A DNA stretch of 64,000 nt, taken from the NCBI RefSeq assembly GCF_002127325.2, contig NC_035438.2:93179008-93243007 (forward strand). The letters run 5' to 3'. Shown here piece by piece: positions 10,667-22,478 of this stretch (the first letter of the stretch is position 1; each line of letters opens with the position of its first letter). The notes beneath the pieces were generated by a model. The model was not told the origin of the DNA. It saw only the letters and a program-made list of their open reading frames with translations, and ran no database searches. This stretch comes from Helianthus annuus. Its lineage: Eukaryota > Streptophyta > Magnoliopsida > Asterales > Asteraceae. The position numbers and the translations under genes are program-made.

Positions 10667-10999
10667 GGGTGAAGGGGGTGCACCCCTAATTAGGTGAGTG
10701 AAATTTTTTTTTAACCCAATCATACGTTGCCATGTCATTTCCCCTCTATAACTCCCCTCTTGTCCAAAAACGTACGGGGTGCACCCCTCTTAGGGGAGTT
10801 GTTTTTTTATTAAAAAAAAAAAAAAAAACAAAAAACTGATTGGTTGATACAAGCATGGGGCCCACCATCTCTCTTTCTCTTGTTCGGTGACTGCTCCACC
10901 CAACCACCTCACCGAAATGGATACCGCGTCAATGGCGGTGCATTACCGCTCGGCAAAACCATCCCCCGAAATGGTTTGCCGCTTACGCCCCGTTCCCCC
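10667..10999. mobile_element. 333-bp MITE, PIF/Harbinger-like, in one D LTR only
   Basis: Absent from the other D LTR, where the empty site reads CTATAAGAGCC. The ends GGGTGAAGGGGG and (reverse complement) GGGGGAACGGGG form an imperfect terminal inverted repeat, flanked by TAA on both sides (10664-10666 and 11000-11002). A 3-bp TAA target and G-rich ends fit PIF/Harbinger. It has inserted since D did. Confidence 0.8.
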
Positions 11000-12206
11000 T
11001 AAGAGCCGGACCATCCACCCACACCTTTCACTCCCCACTCTCTAAAACAAAAGATTTCTCGCCGGAAAGTTATAGTTTCGCCGGAGTTCATCGGCACCGT
11101 CGGGAGGGTTTACGATGAAACCTGGTCCGTTTCGTTTCGGTAATACAGTCCGCGCCCTTCTCTTTTTCATTCAGTAAACGATACACTGCAAGACGGAGCT
11201 CGCCGGAGATTGAAGTTAAGTCGGGTGAATCGCTACGTGTTCGGTACACCATTACCTTCGATCCATTCGTGTTTTTTTATCATCTGTTATATATATAGAT
11301 ATCATAACTGAAACAAGAAAAAGAAATTATAATCTTTTACATATAACAGTGTTGTTTTTCGATGGCCTTAATATGGGAAGAAGATATTGACTTATAACTT
11401 AGGAACATGATTATTATTTAACTAAATCTATTGCAAATGCTTTTTATACTTTCTGCATATACACACATAATTCACGAAGTCTACTAATTAGTTTACATAC
11501 TCCTTTTTGAATGGCAACTATAGTCTATTGTTTCAACTGTGTTCGTTTTCATATTGAAACTAAAATGCTTTGATCAAATAATATATATAAATCATCTTAA
11601 TTATAAACACTTTTCTTTAACAGTGGACTTATCCTTTTCATAAATTTGCATTCTTTTAAATTAAGATCCTAAACCTACACATAAATAAATAACGGATTAT
11701 TTAGAAATTATTATATAATTTATCATATATTAGTATTCAGATTTCATTATGTTATCCTTAAATAAGAATTTTATCTATTTAATATTACTAAATCAGAATT
11801 TCCTATCGGATTTCATAACAAGGCTTATGAATCAATAGTTTCTTCAAATCAATATATATACCTGTAAACCCATATGAATCAATATCATATGCACATATGT
11901 ACTTATACATAATAATTTATGTATTTTACTCAACTAATATAGTTACATTTATTCTCTAGAATAATAAACTATAACCAAACATATTATTTATTTAACCTCA
12001 TTATTTCTTTTACCTTCTATAAAAACCTCAAATTATCTTAATTTGTTTCTTTTATTTTTAGATAATAATAACCATAAATATTAGGAAATCTATTAAAACG
12101 TCTCTCGTGTGGTGTTTTCATATCTAGGATAAACCGTCCGTTCGTTCTCTTGAATACCCAATCTTTACTCGTGCGTTCTTACAAGAAATCTCCATACGCA
12201 ACCAAT

Positions 12207-12660
12207 GTGAGTATACATGACCCATTTTCTATTTTACACTTTTGGGTGCTGTATGCATTTTTGCACCCTCAATCCACATTTCATGTGAATCTATTTGACT
12301 CATGTTAATCACGTTATGCTACTGTTAAACATTTATGACTGTGTGTTCATTAACTTTGCAAGCCTCCCCTAACAATGGCAGCGCTGTAGGTTGAGAAACG
12401 CCCCTCCCATAATATTATGGGTATTGTTAGGTTTATTCTATGTTACTCATTTACCACCCTTCTAGGGTTAGGCTATGTTAATTGCGTTAAACTTTGGTTT
12501 GAACACATAGATATCATCGTTACGAGTATAACTGTTAATATGAAATCATGTAGTCATGTAGATTTGAGCATGTTAAACTATTTCAATCATATTATACTAT
12601 TATCAAACTTGTATACTCGCCAACATGTTTTGTTGACTTTATTTTAAATGCATACTGCAG
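12207..12660 (+). other. Predicted LTR intron of element D (left LTR), pairing splice ends
   Basis: The donor AAT|GTGAGTATAC (12207-12216) pairs with GTATACTCGC at 12611-12620 (ten pairs, one G-U), 40 nt before the acceptor ATACTGCAG|GATGAG (12660). The identical arrangement is at 16352-16805 in the right LTR. An internal GGGTGC/GCACCC hairpin lies near 12250. Confidence 0.55.
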
Positions 12661-12880
12661 GATGAGGAAGTCAAGATTTGAAGAAATGAATAGGATGGCC
12701 TAGAAACCCACTTTTGAAATAAACTATGTTTAATGTTTGTTATTTCCTTTTATGACAATGTATGAAACTTTGCAATTTTAATAAATGAAATTTAATTATA
12801 TTGTCACATGTAGTGTTATGATGTTTTGAGCAATTTGTTCGTCTCATCCCGATGTTTCCGCCATCGGTTGGGGTGTGACA

Positions 12881-14405
12881 GATTGGTATCAGAGCCATAA
12901 CTATAGGGAATTAGGTATGATTGCCTTACTTTTGCCTAGTCTATAGTAGGAGTACTCTGATACCAGATTGGTATCAGAGCCATAACTATAGGGAATTAGG
13001 AAAAGTAGGAATGCTTTTACCTAGTCTATAGTTTAGGAGCTTTCTCATTTATTTGCTGTTTAAGACAATATTCCCTTCTCTCTTCCTTGCTTCCCTCTAT
13101 TCTCTTGGACTTCTAATATACAAGCCTTTCCTAAGGCTAACACAATGCACACATGGAAGCTGTGAAGACACTCATGTAACACAATCGAAATGATTCATCA
13201 AAACAGGGGTGATTCCCATATTTGGTGATGATTTTCATTCAGCTTAAATTTGATTTTTGCACGAAATCTACCCTCAAGTTAGGAGTGACATCCAAACCTT
13301 GATGGGAGTTTCCATTTCATATTCTAGTGGACCCTCATCCTTGGATGAGTATCAACCACATCAGGGTACGATGTTATCAAGTTAGAGGTGAAACTCGCAT
13401 CTTGTTAACTAGTCCCATTCCTTGATTTTCGATCTCGCCAAAGTTTCGATTTTCCCAATCGATTAAGGACGTGTAGTAACTGGAAGGACAAATATCGTTA
13501 GTCGCTCCTCGATGACAGTATTTGTCTATTAGGCGAAAGCACGTCTCCTTAATTCGAAAAGGATTTCGATTCACTTTGGAATAGTCTTATGTTACGTTCC
13601 GTGACAATCCATATTTTTATGTTAAATCTCTTTTATGCTATCTCAATTTTCATGTGTTTTACATTTTACGATATATCATTTCAATTTACTACATGCATAC
13701 GAATATGTTATACTGGATTCGTGATTATTGGGTTATTCTTATGTGATGAACTTGTCTTTTAACCCACACCTTAACATGTATAGCACTATGCGTAGTGCTA
13801 TAGGAGTAGCGCCCGCCCGTATTCTAGTGGTCATGTTAAGTCTTTCAATTGCGGTACACGATGGGTTGACATGTTTATTCACATGCCAGTGATACGTTAA
13901 TCTTGTTAACTAAGTATGTTATGTGAATTGTTCTACATTTTTATGCTAACACTCATATTCCCAAGTTTATCATCAAGATAGGAGTGATTTCCTTACCTTG
14001 ATGATTAGCTTCACTCAATTTTCAACTTCACCAATGAGCTAGGGGTGATTTCCTTACCTCAGAGGTAGTTGCCAACTCTTTTTCGTTATCAATGAAAGTT
14101 TATATTTGAACGTTACCTTCATTTCAAGCTTGGAGACACGAATCGCACTATCTTCGCAATTTAAACAAATAATATATTCTCTCGTGAACAAACTAAATTT
14201 ATGATGCTTTCGTTATCTATGTTACACTATGTGAAATTTATGTGAAACTATATGCTATGTGACGCATTCATGAAAACAATTTTCCTTAAACAAAACGTTA
14301 CGATCTAGTCGCACATCTATTCCCTCTTTTTGAATAATTTGATGTCTTCTTTTAAAAATCTTACTCTTAGATTTCGAGGACGAAATCTCCTAAAGCAGGG
14401 GAGAC
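12881..14405 (+). other. Element D internal region: duplicated primer site, no coding capacity
   Basis: The primer-site block beginning GATTGGTATCAGAGCC occurs twice, at 12884 and 12969, as an imperfect tandem duplication of about 85 bp. The rest lacks recognisable domains. From about 13200 to 14070 there are several diverged copies of a 30-35-nt unit with a core like AGGAGTGATTTCCTTACC; some have flanking CATCAAG/CTTGATG arms that could fold. Confidence 0.75.
14369..14405 (+). promoter_or_regulatory. Element D hairpin and polypurine tract
   Basis: The perfect 8-bp stem AGATTTCG/CGAAATCT around AGGA (14369-14388) is followed by AAAGCAGGGGAGAC and the LTR. This is the same position and shape as the hairpins of A, B and C, with a different but still complementary outer stem. 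Confidence 0.6.
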
Positions 14406-17025
14406 TGTAACATCCGTCAAAATGGATTCCAAAAATCCGACCCGTTTTGAATCTCGGATCCTAACCCTTGAAACTCAAATTTTTTTTTTGAGAGATAAAT
14501 AAATCGTTATATTAATCTACTTAATTATCGTTATAATTATTCATTTATTTATTTGGTTATTTTTTTACTACTCCTAAACTAACCTAGTTAGTTTAATTGT
14601 AAAGCTAGTATCTTTTAAAGTATCATAAACTAACCAAGTTAATTTGTCTAATTCGTTGGCACCTTAAAAGTGGAGGGACCTTGAGTGGTAATTTGAACTC
14701 AAAATCCCTCTTATATAATGAAAGAATGAAACTGACATGTTTGTAATTTATAAATTTGCAAGGACTGTCTGTACCTTAATTGAAAGTGTAAAACAAAGTT
14801 TGGGTTTAAAAAAAAATAAATATTATATAGAAACGAAAAGAATAGAAAGTATGTAAACAGTCATGATGTAAACCGCCTTTTGCCGCCAAAAAAGAATCAC
14901 GCGTGAAGATGAAATTATGGCTGATTTATCGATAATCGTAACTTTCCATTCTTTGTACGCGGTGACAACTATAAACTCGTCCATTCCTTGTAACGTAAAC
15001 AGCCTTGATTTCCTTTAACCGTTGATTTCTCGAGACGTTCCGCGTTTCCTTGTTGGCGATAATCTTGAACCTAGTCTCATTCTATCATCACATACGATCA
15101 ATCATCACACCGTTTCCAAACTTACGAGACTTGGCGAAACGCTATAAGAGCCGGACCATCCACCCACACCTTTCACTCCCCACTCTCTGAAACAAAAGAT
15201 TTCTCGCCGGAAAGTTATAGTTTCGCCGGAGTTCATCGGCACCGTCGGGAGGGTTTACGATGAAACCTGGTCCGTTTCGTTTCGGTAATACAGTCCGCGC
15301 CCTTCTCTTTTTCATTCAGTAAACGATACACTGCAAGACGGAGCTCGCCGGAGATCGAAGTTAAGTCGGGTGAATCGCTACGTGTTCGGTACACCCTTAC
15401 TTTCGATCCATTCGTGTTTTTTTATCATCTGTTATATATATAGATATCATAACTGAAACAAGAAAAAGAAATTATAATCTTTTACATATAACAGTGTTGT
15501 TTTTCGATGGCCTTAATATGGGAAGAAGATATTGACTTATAACTTAGGAACATGATTATAATTTAACTAAATCTATTGCAAATGCTTTTTATACTTTCTG
15601 CATATACACACATAATTCACGAAGTCCACTAATTAGTTTACATACTCCTTTTTGAATGGCAACTATAGTCTATTGTTTCAACTGTGTTCGTTTTCATATT
15701 GAAACTAAAATGCTTTGATCAAATAATATATATAAATCATCTTAATTATAAACACTTTTCTTTAACAGTGGACTTATCCTTTTCATAAATTTGCATTCTT
15801 TTAAATTAAGATCCTAAACCTACACATAAATAAATAACAGATTATTTAGAAATTATTATATAATTTATCATATATTAGTATTCAGATTTCATTCTGTTAT
15901 CCTTAAATAAGAATTTTATCTATTTAATAATACTAAATCAGAATTTCCTATCGGATTCCATAACAAGGCTTATGAATCAATAGTTTCTTCAAATCAATAT
16001 ATATACCTGTAAACCCATATGAATCAATATCATATGCACATATGTACTTATACATAATAATTTATGTATTTTACTCAACTAATATAGTTACATTTATTCT
16101 CTAGAATAATAAACTATAACCAAGCATATTATTTATTTAACCTCATTATTTCTTTTACCTTCTATAAAAACCTCAAATTATCTTAATTTGTTTCTTTTAT
16201 TTTTAGATAATAATAACCATAAATATTAGGAAATCTATTAAAACGTCTCTCGTGTGGTGTTTTCATATCTAGGATAAACCGTCCGTTCGTTCTCTTGAAT
16301 ACCCAATCTTTACTCGTGCGTTCTTACAAGAAATCTCCATACGCAACCAATGTGAGTATACATGACCCATTTTCTATTTTACACTTTTGGGTGCTGTATG
16401 CATTTTTGCACCCTCAATCCACATTTCATGTGAATCTATTTGACTCATGTTAATCACGTTATGCTACTGTTAAACATTTATGACTGTGTGTTCATTAACT
16501 TTGCAAGCCTCCCCTAACAATGGCAGCGCTGTAGGTTGAGAAACGCCCCTCCCATAATATTATGGGTATTGTTTGGTTTATTCTATGTTACTCATTTACC
16601 ACCCTTCTAGGGTTAGGCTATGTTAATTGCGTTAAACTTTGGTTTGAACACATAGATATCATCGTTACGAGTATAACTGTTAATATGAAATCATGTAGTC
16701 ATGTGGATTTGAGCATGTTAAACTATTTCAATCATATTATACTATTATCAAACTTGTATACTCGCCAACATGTTTTGTTGACTTTATTTTAAATGCATAC
16801 TGCAGGATGAGGAAGTCAAGATTTGAAGAAATGAATAGGATGGCCTAGAAACCCACTTTTGAAATAAACTATGTTTAATGTTTGTTATTTCCTTTTATGA
16901 CAATGTATGAAACTTTGCAATTTTAATAAATGAAATTTAATTATATTGTCCCATGTAGTGTTATGATGTTTTGAGCAATTTGTTCGTCTCATCCCGATGT
17001 TTCCGCCATCGGTTGGGGTGTGACA
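14406..17025 (+). repeat. Element D 3' LTR (2620 bp)
   Basis: Copy of the left LTR without the MITE, ending GGTTGGGGTGTGACA at 17025 and followed by the TAGCA target duplication. The predicted intron is 16352-16805 with the same donor/pre-acceptor pairing (16352-16361 with 16756-16765). Confidence 0.92.
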
Positions 17026-18252
17026 TAGCAGCATAATGAGCAGTGTTAACATGTGCTGCAGGGGCATATTGGGTATAGTGCACAGTGTTTTGTTGTTGTG
17101 GTCTAGGGTTTGAGCCAGGGTGAGTGATTATGGGACCAGTGGTTTGACTCCTACATTCCCTAGCAAAATGACCTAGCCTATTACACTTGAAACACTTGAT
17201 TTTTGATTTATCCAACCCCACCCTTAAATTCCCATGAAGTCCTGGGAATTTTCTCCCTGTTCTTTTGTAGAATTTGCTTGTTCTAACACTAAGCAAAGCC
17301 AATTGATGCAAGATTTCCATCTCTTCTAAGTCAGTGGGATCAAAATGTTGCAAATCATTCAGCTCAAAGCAAAAATTGTCTGACATCTGGTTTTCAGTAT
17401 TTGCAGTGAAAGCATAATTTGCAGAGTGAGAATCAGAGTTGTTAAAATTACCCCCAGCAGTTATGTCAATAAAGTGATCATAACTCTGATCCTTACTGCT
17501 GCTACCAGATTCTTCCTGACCAAACAGAGCTGTGCTGCCAAATGAATAGTCATCAGCAACTTTACCAGACTCTTGCAACTTCCTTTTCTGGTTTAACTCC
17601 CTTTCATGGGTCAGGAGTCTACCATGGAGTTGGGTCAGGGTTAGATCTTTGAACTCAACTGAATTTCTGGTGACAAAAGCAATTGTGTCCCATTTTTCTA
17701 GCAGTGATCTAAGGAACCTGCTATTTTGGGTTGCATTTGGAAATGTAACCTTAACAAGCCTTAGTTCACTGATGAGACAACTGAAACGTTCAAATTGTTG
17801 GGTTAGTGATTCCCCTTTGATGTGACAAAATGTTTCATACTGCTGATTCAGAATTTCACTGTTGTTTTCGATAACCTCTTCTGTCCCCCCCAAATTGTTC
17901 CTTCAATGCATCCCATAATTTTGGCACTGTTACAGTGTAACAGCCCAGCATAGATTTCATTGGGCAATGTAGAGGCTATGATGCTAAATGCTTTGGCATC
18001 CAGTTCGAACTTCTGAAAATCAGATTCAGTATAATTTTCAGTTGGTTTAGGAACGAACTTTTTGGTGTCCTTAGCACTTGGCACCATAGGAACATGAGGA
18101 CCAAAAACAACAGACCTCCAACATCCAGTGTTCTGTTGAGCAAGGATGTGACACATCCTTCTCTCCCAGATGTTGTATTCATTTCTTTTAAGCATAGGAG
18201 GTTTAAAAAGCGAGCCAATGTTATTCTTATCATCTTGAGACTGTGACGACAT
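17026..18252 (-). pseudogene. Copia F gag, N-terminal and central part (frameshifted)
   Basis: Starts at an ATG at 18252, about 150 nt inside the primer site. The first 110 residues carry a YNIWERRM-type block typical of copia Gag N-termini. One-base shifts near 17932 (an A run) and 17887 (a G7 run) break the frame, which then continues through a UBN2-like segment and a CCHC knuckle (CFKCNRLGHFAREC near 17190) to the D insertion at 17026. Gag would package element RNA in cytoplasmic particles. It is non-functional here because of the two shifts and the 7.1-kb insertion. Confidence 0.8.
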
Positions 18253-18403
18253 CCTGGTTGTTTTACAGGTACTTATTAATCAACTTTATCGGTGATTAAA
18301 CCTTACTCTATTTTTCAACACAACGAACAAACTATCAGTATCAACAATTTCGAGCTGAACTATTTACGTCAAAATGATTGTTAAATCAAATTTGACTGTC
18401 CAA

Positions 18404-18415
18404 GCTCTGATACCA
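18404..18415 (-). promoter_or_regulatory. Copia F primer binding site (tRNA-iMet type)
   Basis: On the minus strand this reads TGGTATCAGAGC, complementary to the initiator tRNA-Met 3' end, two nucleotides from the LTR end. Confidence 0.85.
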
Positions 18416-18417
18416 AT

Positions 18418-19149
18418 TGTTAGGATCTGAGTTTAGAGTGATTGTGATTTGTGTTTGAATTTAGATGAACAAATGAAAGAGTAGTGCAGCGGAATTTAAA
18501 TGGAAGCAAACTTTTCACAATCAAACAGAAGAAATGCTTTCAATCATACATTTTCAACACAGAATCAAATGATTAAATTTATTTTTAAACTCTGATTACA
18601 ATGCATGTATGATTCGCAAACTCCCCCTCAGCCCGAGCTCAGTGTTTGTTCGTGCAGGAAGAAGATGGTGAAAGAGCTAAACAGAACAGTACAGAGTACT
18701 GTTCTATTTATAGGCACTTGCAAACCACTGAGCATCTAAGCTGACGCCACCATGAAAGTGACATCTAACCTCCTAACAAACTCTAACCTCTAATCTATAC
18801 AAACACTGCTATGCTAACTACTGATGTTACAATTCAATACATAAAGTAAGCATAAACTGCTGCTGCATCCTTCCACTGCTGTGAACCCAACAGTACTTGT
18901 CATGATCAGCAGTGCTTGAAACAAGGCAGTAGATTGAGCAGTAGAGCTTTAGTTCTTCAATCAGACTTTGACTTGATCAGCAGTTGTAGGTCAGCAGTTT
19001 GCATGATCAGCAGATAGGAGGTCAGCAGATGTTGAAACCACTTTCAAGGGGAGAGACTTGCAACCAAACATCTGCTTATTCTTGATCCACTGCTCTGATC
19101 CAGTTTTGGCTTTTATTATCTGTTCCTTTGGCAGGGTTCAATCCCAACA
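18418..19149 (-). repeat. Copia F 5' LTR (732 bp)
   Basis: On the minus strand it starts TGTTGGGATTGAACC and ends ACTCAGATCCTAACA. A TATA box (minus CTATAAATAG, 18704-18713) sits where transcription should begin. The 3' LTR is outside the window, so insertion age and TSD cannot be read. Confidence 0.8.
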
Positions 19150-21576
19150 AGCTTTCTATTTTCCATGAGTTTCGCATCTCGGAAGTCAAACCTAACTCTT
19201 TGCTTTACTATAAGACGATTTTAATAAAGTCATACCAAGTACTACCATTATAGACAATTTTAATAAAATGTACCAATTACAACTTAGAGGTTGTGGTGCG
19301 TTTATGTAACACCCAAAATATGAAATTTTACCATCATGTTATTATTATATTATAACATGAATAGATATGATGAAATTGATGTTGTATTGATACTTGTAAT
19401 CATCATACTTATTTGTATGTGTATATTACTTAAACAATTTTAGAGATTTTTGTAAGTGTTCATAAGTGACTAGAAGTGGGTTTTGACATGAAAGATTAAC
19501 TCATGATTACTTTGGTCAAATTATGTATTAGCATATGATAATTGAGATAACTTGGTGCTAATAAGTGTATGAGGTTGTTGGGTGTGAATGATATGGTAAA
19601 TTATGCATGAACCAAGTAAGAGAGTTAGCCTTGTAGGTGATGCCACCAAATGTTGGATAAAATGTCTATTGAGTTTATTGAATTGTTAGTGTATCTATGT
19701 ATTTCAATTGGCAGTTTGACTTTTGACCTAAAGTAGAATTGAATGATAAATGTGGTACAAAAATCCATAAGGGTGATAGTCATGGTTTTGGATGACTAAT
19801 CTAATCATCTTGTAGATATAATATGATAGTTAGACTCTTGACAAGCTAGGTGAGAGATTGAAAAAGAATGGGTCAAACGGGTCAAGTGCGCAAGGAAACT
19901 CGTACGAATGCCAAGTAAGTAAAGCTTACACCTCCTAGAAAGAACCACTACTTATGTGAGGGAATGTATTTTGGTTAATAACAAGCGTTAACAAAGAACC
20001 GGGTGCGGTTAGCCGGTAAAACTATGACGAACTAATATTGGTGATAAATGAGATCTTGTTATAAGACCCCATGGTGTAAACCATGAAACGAGTCAAAATA
20101 GGTAAAATTATGACAAACTACAGTTTGGTGAAAAGTGAGAAATTGTTAAGATGAGACCCCGTGGTATAAACCGTGAGACAGGTCAAAATAGGTAAATTAT
20201 GACAAACTACATTTTGGTGATAAATGAGAAGTTGTTTGAGACCACATGGTGTAAACCATGACACTGGTCAAAATGGGTAAAATTATGGCGAACTACATTT
20301 TGGTGATAAACGAGGAATCGTTAAGATGAGACCCCATGGCGTAGGGTCATACGGGTCAAATGGTGATGTTATCACTATTTGAACTCGGTATTTAATGTTT
20401 TGTCTTGTTAAGTTCTATACTATATAATGTAAGGCCATGCATTGCCATGATTTAGCAAAGAGAATCGCAAGATATTGATAACAGGTCATTGCTTTGACCC
20501 CGCAAGATATTTGTAACGGGTCATACTTTTGGTAAGGGCTTGTGGCACGACTAAAGATGGTTGAGTCAGAATAGGGTAATAGTCCACCTCAAGTGTGGTT
20601 ATACTAGCAATTGGGTAAAATGGCTCTTAGAGCCAAGAATATGTCTATGATGCGAAATTATGTCTAAATGAGCTTTTATAATACAAGGCAATTGGAAACC
20701 TCTATGTCCTTAGGGGCATAATTAATCTTAACAGGATACCGAGTTAAATGTGTCCACTAGGCTTCATTTAAACTTGCAATTCACCGGTTTGTCAAAAAGC
20801 CTTAGAATTTACTAAAGTGCCCTCGGATAATGGCTTTGGGTAAACTACCTTCAAGGGTAGATTTGATATTGAGTCTTAAGATCGGGATGATTATTACATT
20901 AACTAAATATGGGAGGCTTGAGCTAGCAATGCTCAAAGCCTCTTAACGGGTCGGTTAGGTAAAACTTTAAATCAAAAGAACATGTGATATTATGTATAAT
21001 TGTAGTTGGGAAAAAGAAAATAAGAATGAAAGTAAAGAAAAATGGAAGCATTAAGCTAGAATGCTCAATGCCTTCTTAATGCGTCCGTTGGGTAAAACGC
21101 TAAACCAAACGAAAGAATTGGAAATTTAAGTAACAAGGCCCAAGTTGTGGATATCGGGTTTGAGGCTTGAAAGGAAAAGTTTGCAAAGTGCACGTTTCAT
21201 CAAAGTGAACACTTTAACAACGTGCACGCTTCAGCGAAGTGAACCCTTCAGCAATGTACATGCATCAACAAAGTGCACACCATGTTTAGGCATTTGTCCA
21301 TGGACACTTTATCCTTCCATTGACGCATGCTCTCTAAAGATTCTTTTACCCCATTAACAGTTTGACTTGCTCTTTGGCAAGATACATCCATGATCTGTCC
21401 AAAACTATTCATAATGAAAACAACAAAAAATTTATAAGTATTATGCATGATTTTTCATAACAACAATTATGTAATCAACCAAATTATGTATGATCAAATT
21501 GTTTGTGATAGTGAACCTAAGAATAGACTCTATCAAGTATTTTGACTAAAGTGTTTTCATGTTTAATGTTTACAAG
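19150..21576. other. Unclassified intergenic repeat, no gene seen
   Basis: No credible coding region. A TGTAACACCC word at 19305 could start an LTR, but no matching end or target duplication was found. It contains the tandem array at 20016-20371 and, at about 21183-21285, several short imperfect repeats around AAAGTGCAC / CGAAGTGAAC. Confidence 0.5.
20016..20371. repeat. Four-copy tandem repeat, unit about 85-90 bp
   Basis: Four consecutive diverged copies, each beginning GTAAAAYTATGRC and including TTTGGTGATAAATGAG, GACCCCATGG and GTCAAAATRGG, with the last copy degraded. The repeated word ATGGTGTAAACCAT is itself a short palindrome. Confidence 0.8.
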
Positions 21577-22470
21577 TAGTGGTGGCAAAGTGGACAAGTT
21601 GGATGGGTTTGGGTAATGGGTCAAGATGAGTTTAGGTCAGGATGGGTATTATAAAAAAAAGGTTGGATGGGGTAATGGGTCAAGATGGGTTTGGGTTAGG
21701 ATGGGTTCTAAAAAATAAAAAAAAATCTAAAAATTCTAAAAAATCATAAAAAATCTAAAAAATCCAAAAAATTCTAAAAAAGCCAAAAAATTCTAAAAAA
21801 TAAAAAAAAAATTCTAAAAATTCAAAAAAAAAAATTCTAAACAATCAAAAAAATTCTAAAAAATTAAAAAAATCTAAATAATCAAAAAATACTAAAAAAA
21901 CAAAAAAAATCTAAAAAATAAAAAAAATACTAAAAAATCCATAGAATTTTTTTAATTTCATAGAATTTTTATATATTTTAGATTTTTTTTTTGGATTTTT
22001 TAGAATTTTTTGGATTTTTTAGTTTTTTATGATTTTTTTAGATTTTTTTTTTATTTTTTAGAATTATTTTGATTTTTTAGAATTTTTTTTATTTTTTAGA
22101 TTTTTTTATTTTTTAGAAATTTTTGTTTTTTTTTATTTTTCTGATTTTTTAGAATTTTTTCTTATTTTTTTATTATTTTAAACAAAGAACGACGGGAGAG
22201 TACTACAACGTCGATTGGTGAAGTCGTAGTTGTTAATAGATATCTACGAGTAGTAATTAGTTTAGTGAATTTATCTCATACCCATGCTGACCCGCTTGGG
22301 TTTTATCTCATAACCATCCTGGCCTACTCTTTTTTTTATCCACCAGTACCACATTATAACCCATCCTAACCTATTGACTAATTTTGTTTGGCCCATCTTA
22401 ACCCATCTTAAAATTTAAAATACCCATATCAACCCAAAATAGAATGGATAGACTTGTTTTGCCAGGTCTA
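21577..22470. mobile_element. Foldback non-autonomous hAT element (894 bp)
   Basis: A perfect 8-bp TSD, TTTACAAG (21569-21576 and 22471-22478), flanks ends TAGTGGTGGCAAAG and (reverse complement) TAGACCTGGCAAAA, the TAG-N3-TGGCAAA type of hAT terminus. Subterminal ATGGGTCAAGATGGGTT words on the left are mirrored as inverted AACCCATCTTAA words on the right. The core is an A-rich arm (about 21708-21950, repeated AAAAAATCTAAAAATTC-like units) facing a T-rich arm (about 21955-22180), so the strand can fold into one long hairpin. No transposase is encoded. Confidence 0.9.
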
Positions 22471-22478
22471 TTTACAAG

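Larger units (their letters stand above)
9925..12880 (+). repeat. Element D 5' LTR (2956 bp, contains a MITE)
   Basis: Begins TGTAACATCTGTC and ends GGTTGGGGTGTGACA. It is 336 bp longer than the right LTR, exactly the length of the MITE at 10667-10999 plus its 3-bp TSD. Otherwise the two LTRs differ by scattered point changes and homopolymer length, implying a fairly recent insertion. The predicted intron is 12207-12660. Confidence 0.92.
9925..17025 (+). mobile_element. Element D: complete non-autonomous LTR retrotransposon (LARD-like)
   Basis: Two near-identical LTRs (9925-12880 and 14406-17025; TGTAACATC...GGTGTGACA) flank 1.5 kb of non-coding DNA, with a perfect 5-bp TSD, TAGCA, at 9920-9924 and 17026-17030. 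A tRNA-iMet-type primer site lies just inside the left LTR, and a polypurine run (AAGCAGGGGAGAC) just before the right one, so the orientation is plus. There is no gag or pol domain. The hairpin AGATTTCG/CGAAATCT near the polypurine tract is shared with the chromovirus elements A-C, suggesting D uses proteins from that lineage (inference). It disrupts copia gag. Confidence 0.93.
8162..19149 (-). mobile_element. Element F: Ty1/copia element, 5' part (LTR, PBS, gag region), interrupted by D
   Basis: A minus-strand copia-type element. Reading leftward: the 5' LTR (19149-18418), an initiator-tRNA-Met primer site (18415-18404), gag (18252-17026), the inserted element D (17025-9925), the gag C-terminus (9924-9675) and a second ORF (9674-8162). 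There it is cut by element E, so protease, integrase, RT and the 3' LTR are outside the window. Copia assignment rests on the gag style (N-terminal W-x-RR block, one CCHC knuckle, downstream coiled-coil ORF with further knuckles), the 0.7-kb LTR and the primer site. A SIRE-like lineage is possible but not proven. Confidence 0.75.

Noticed and set aside
19305..21576. Solo LTR starting TGTAACACCC
   Set aside because: No CA end followed by a copy of the preceding GTTTA was found; left as unclassified repeat.
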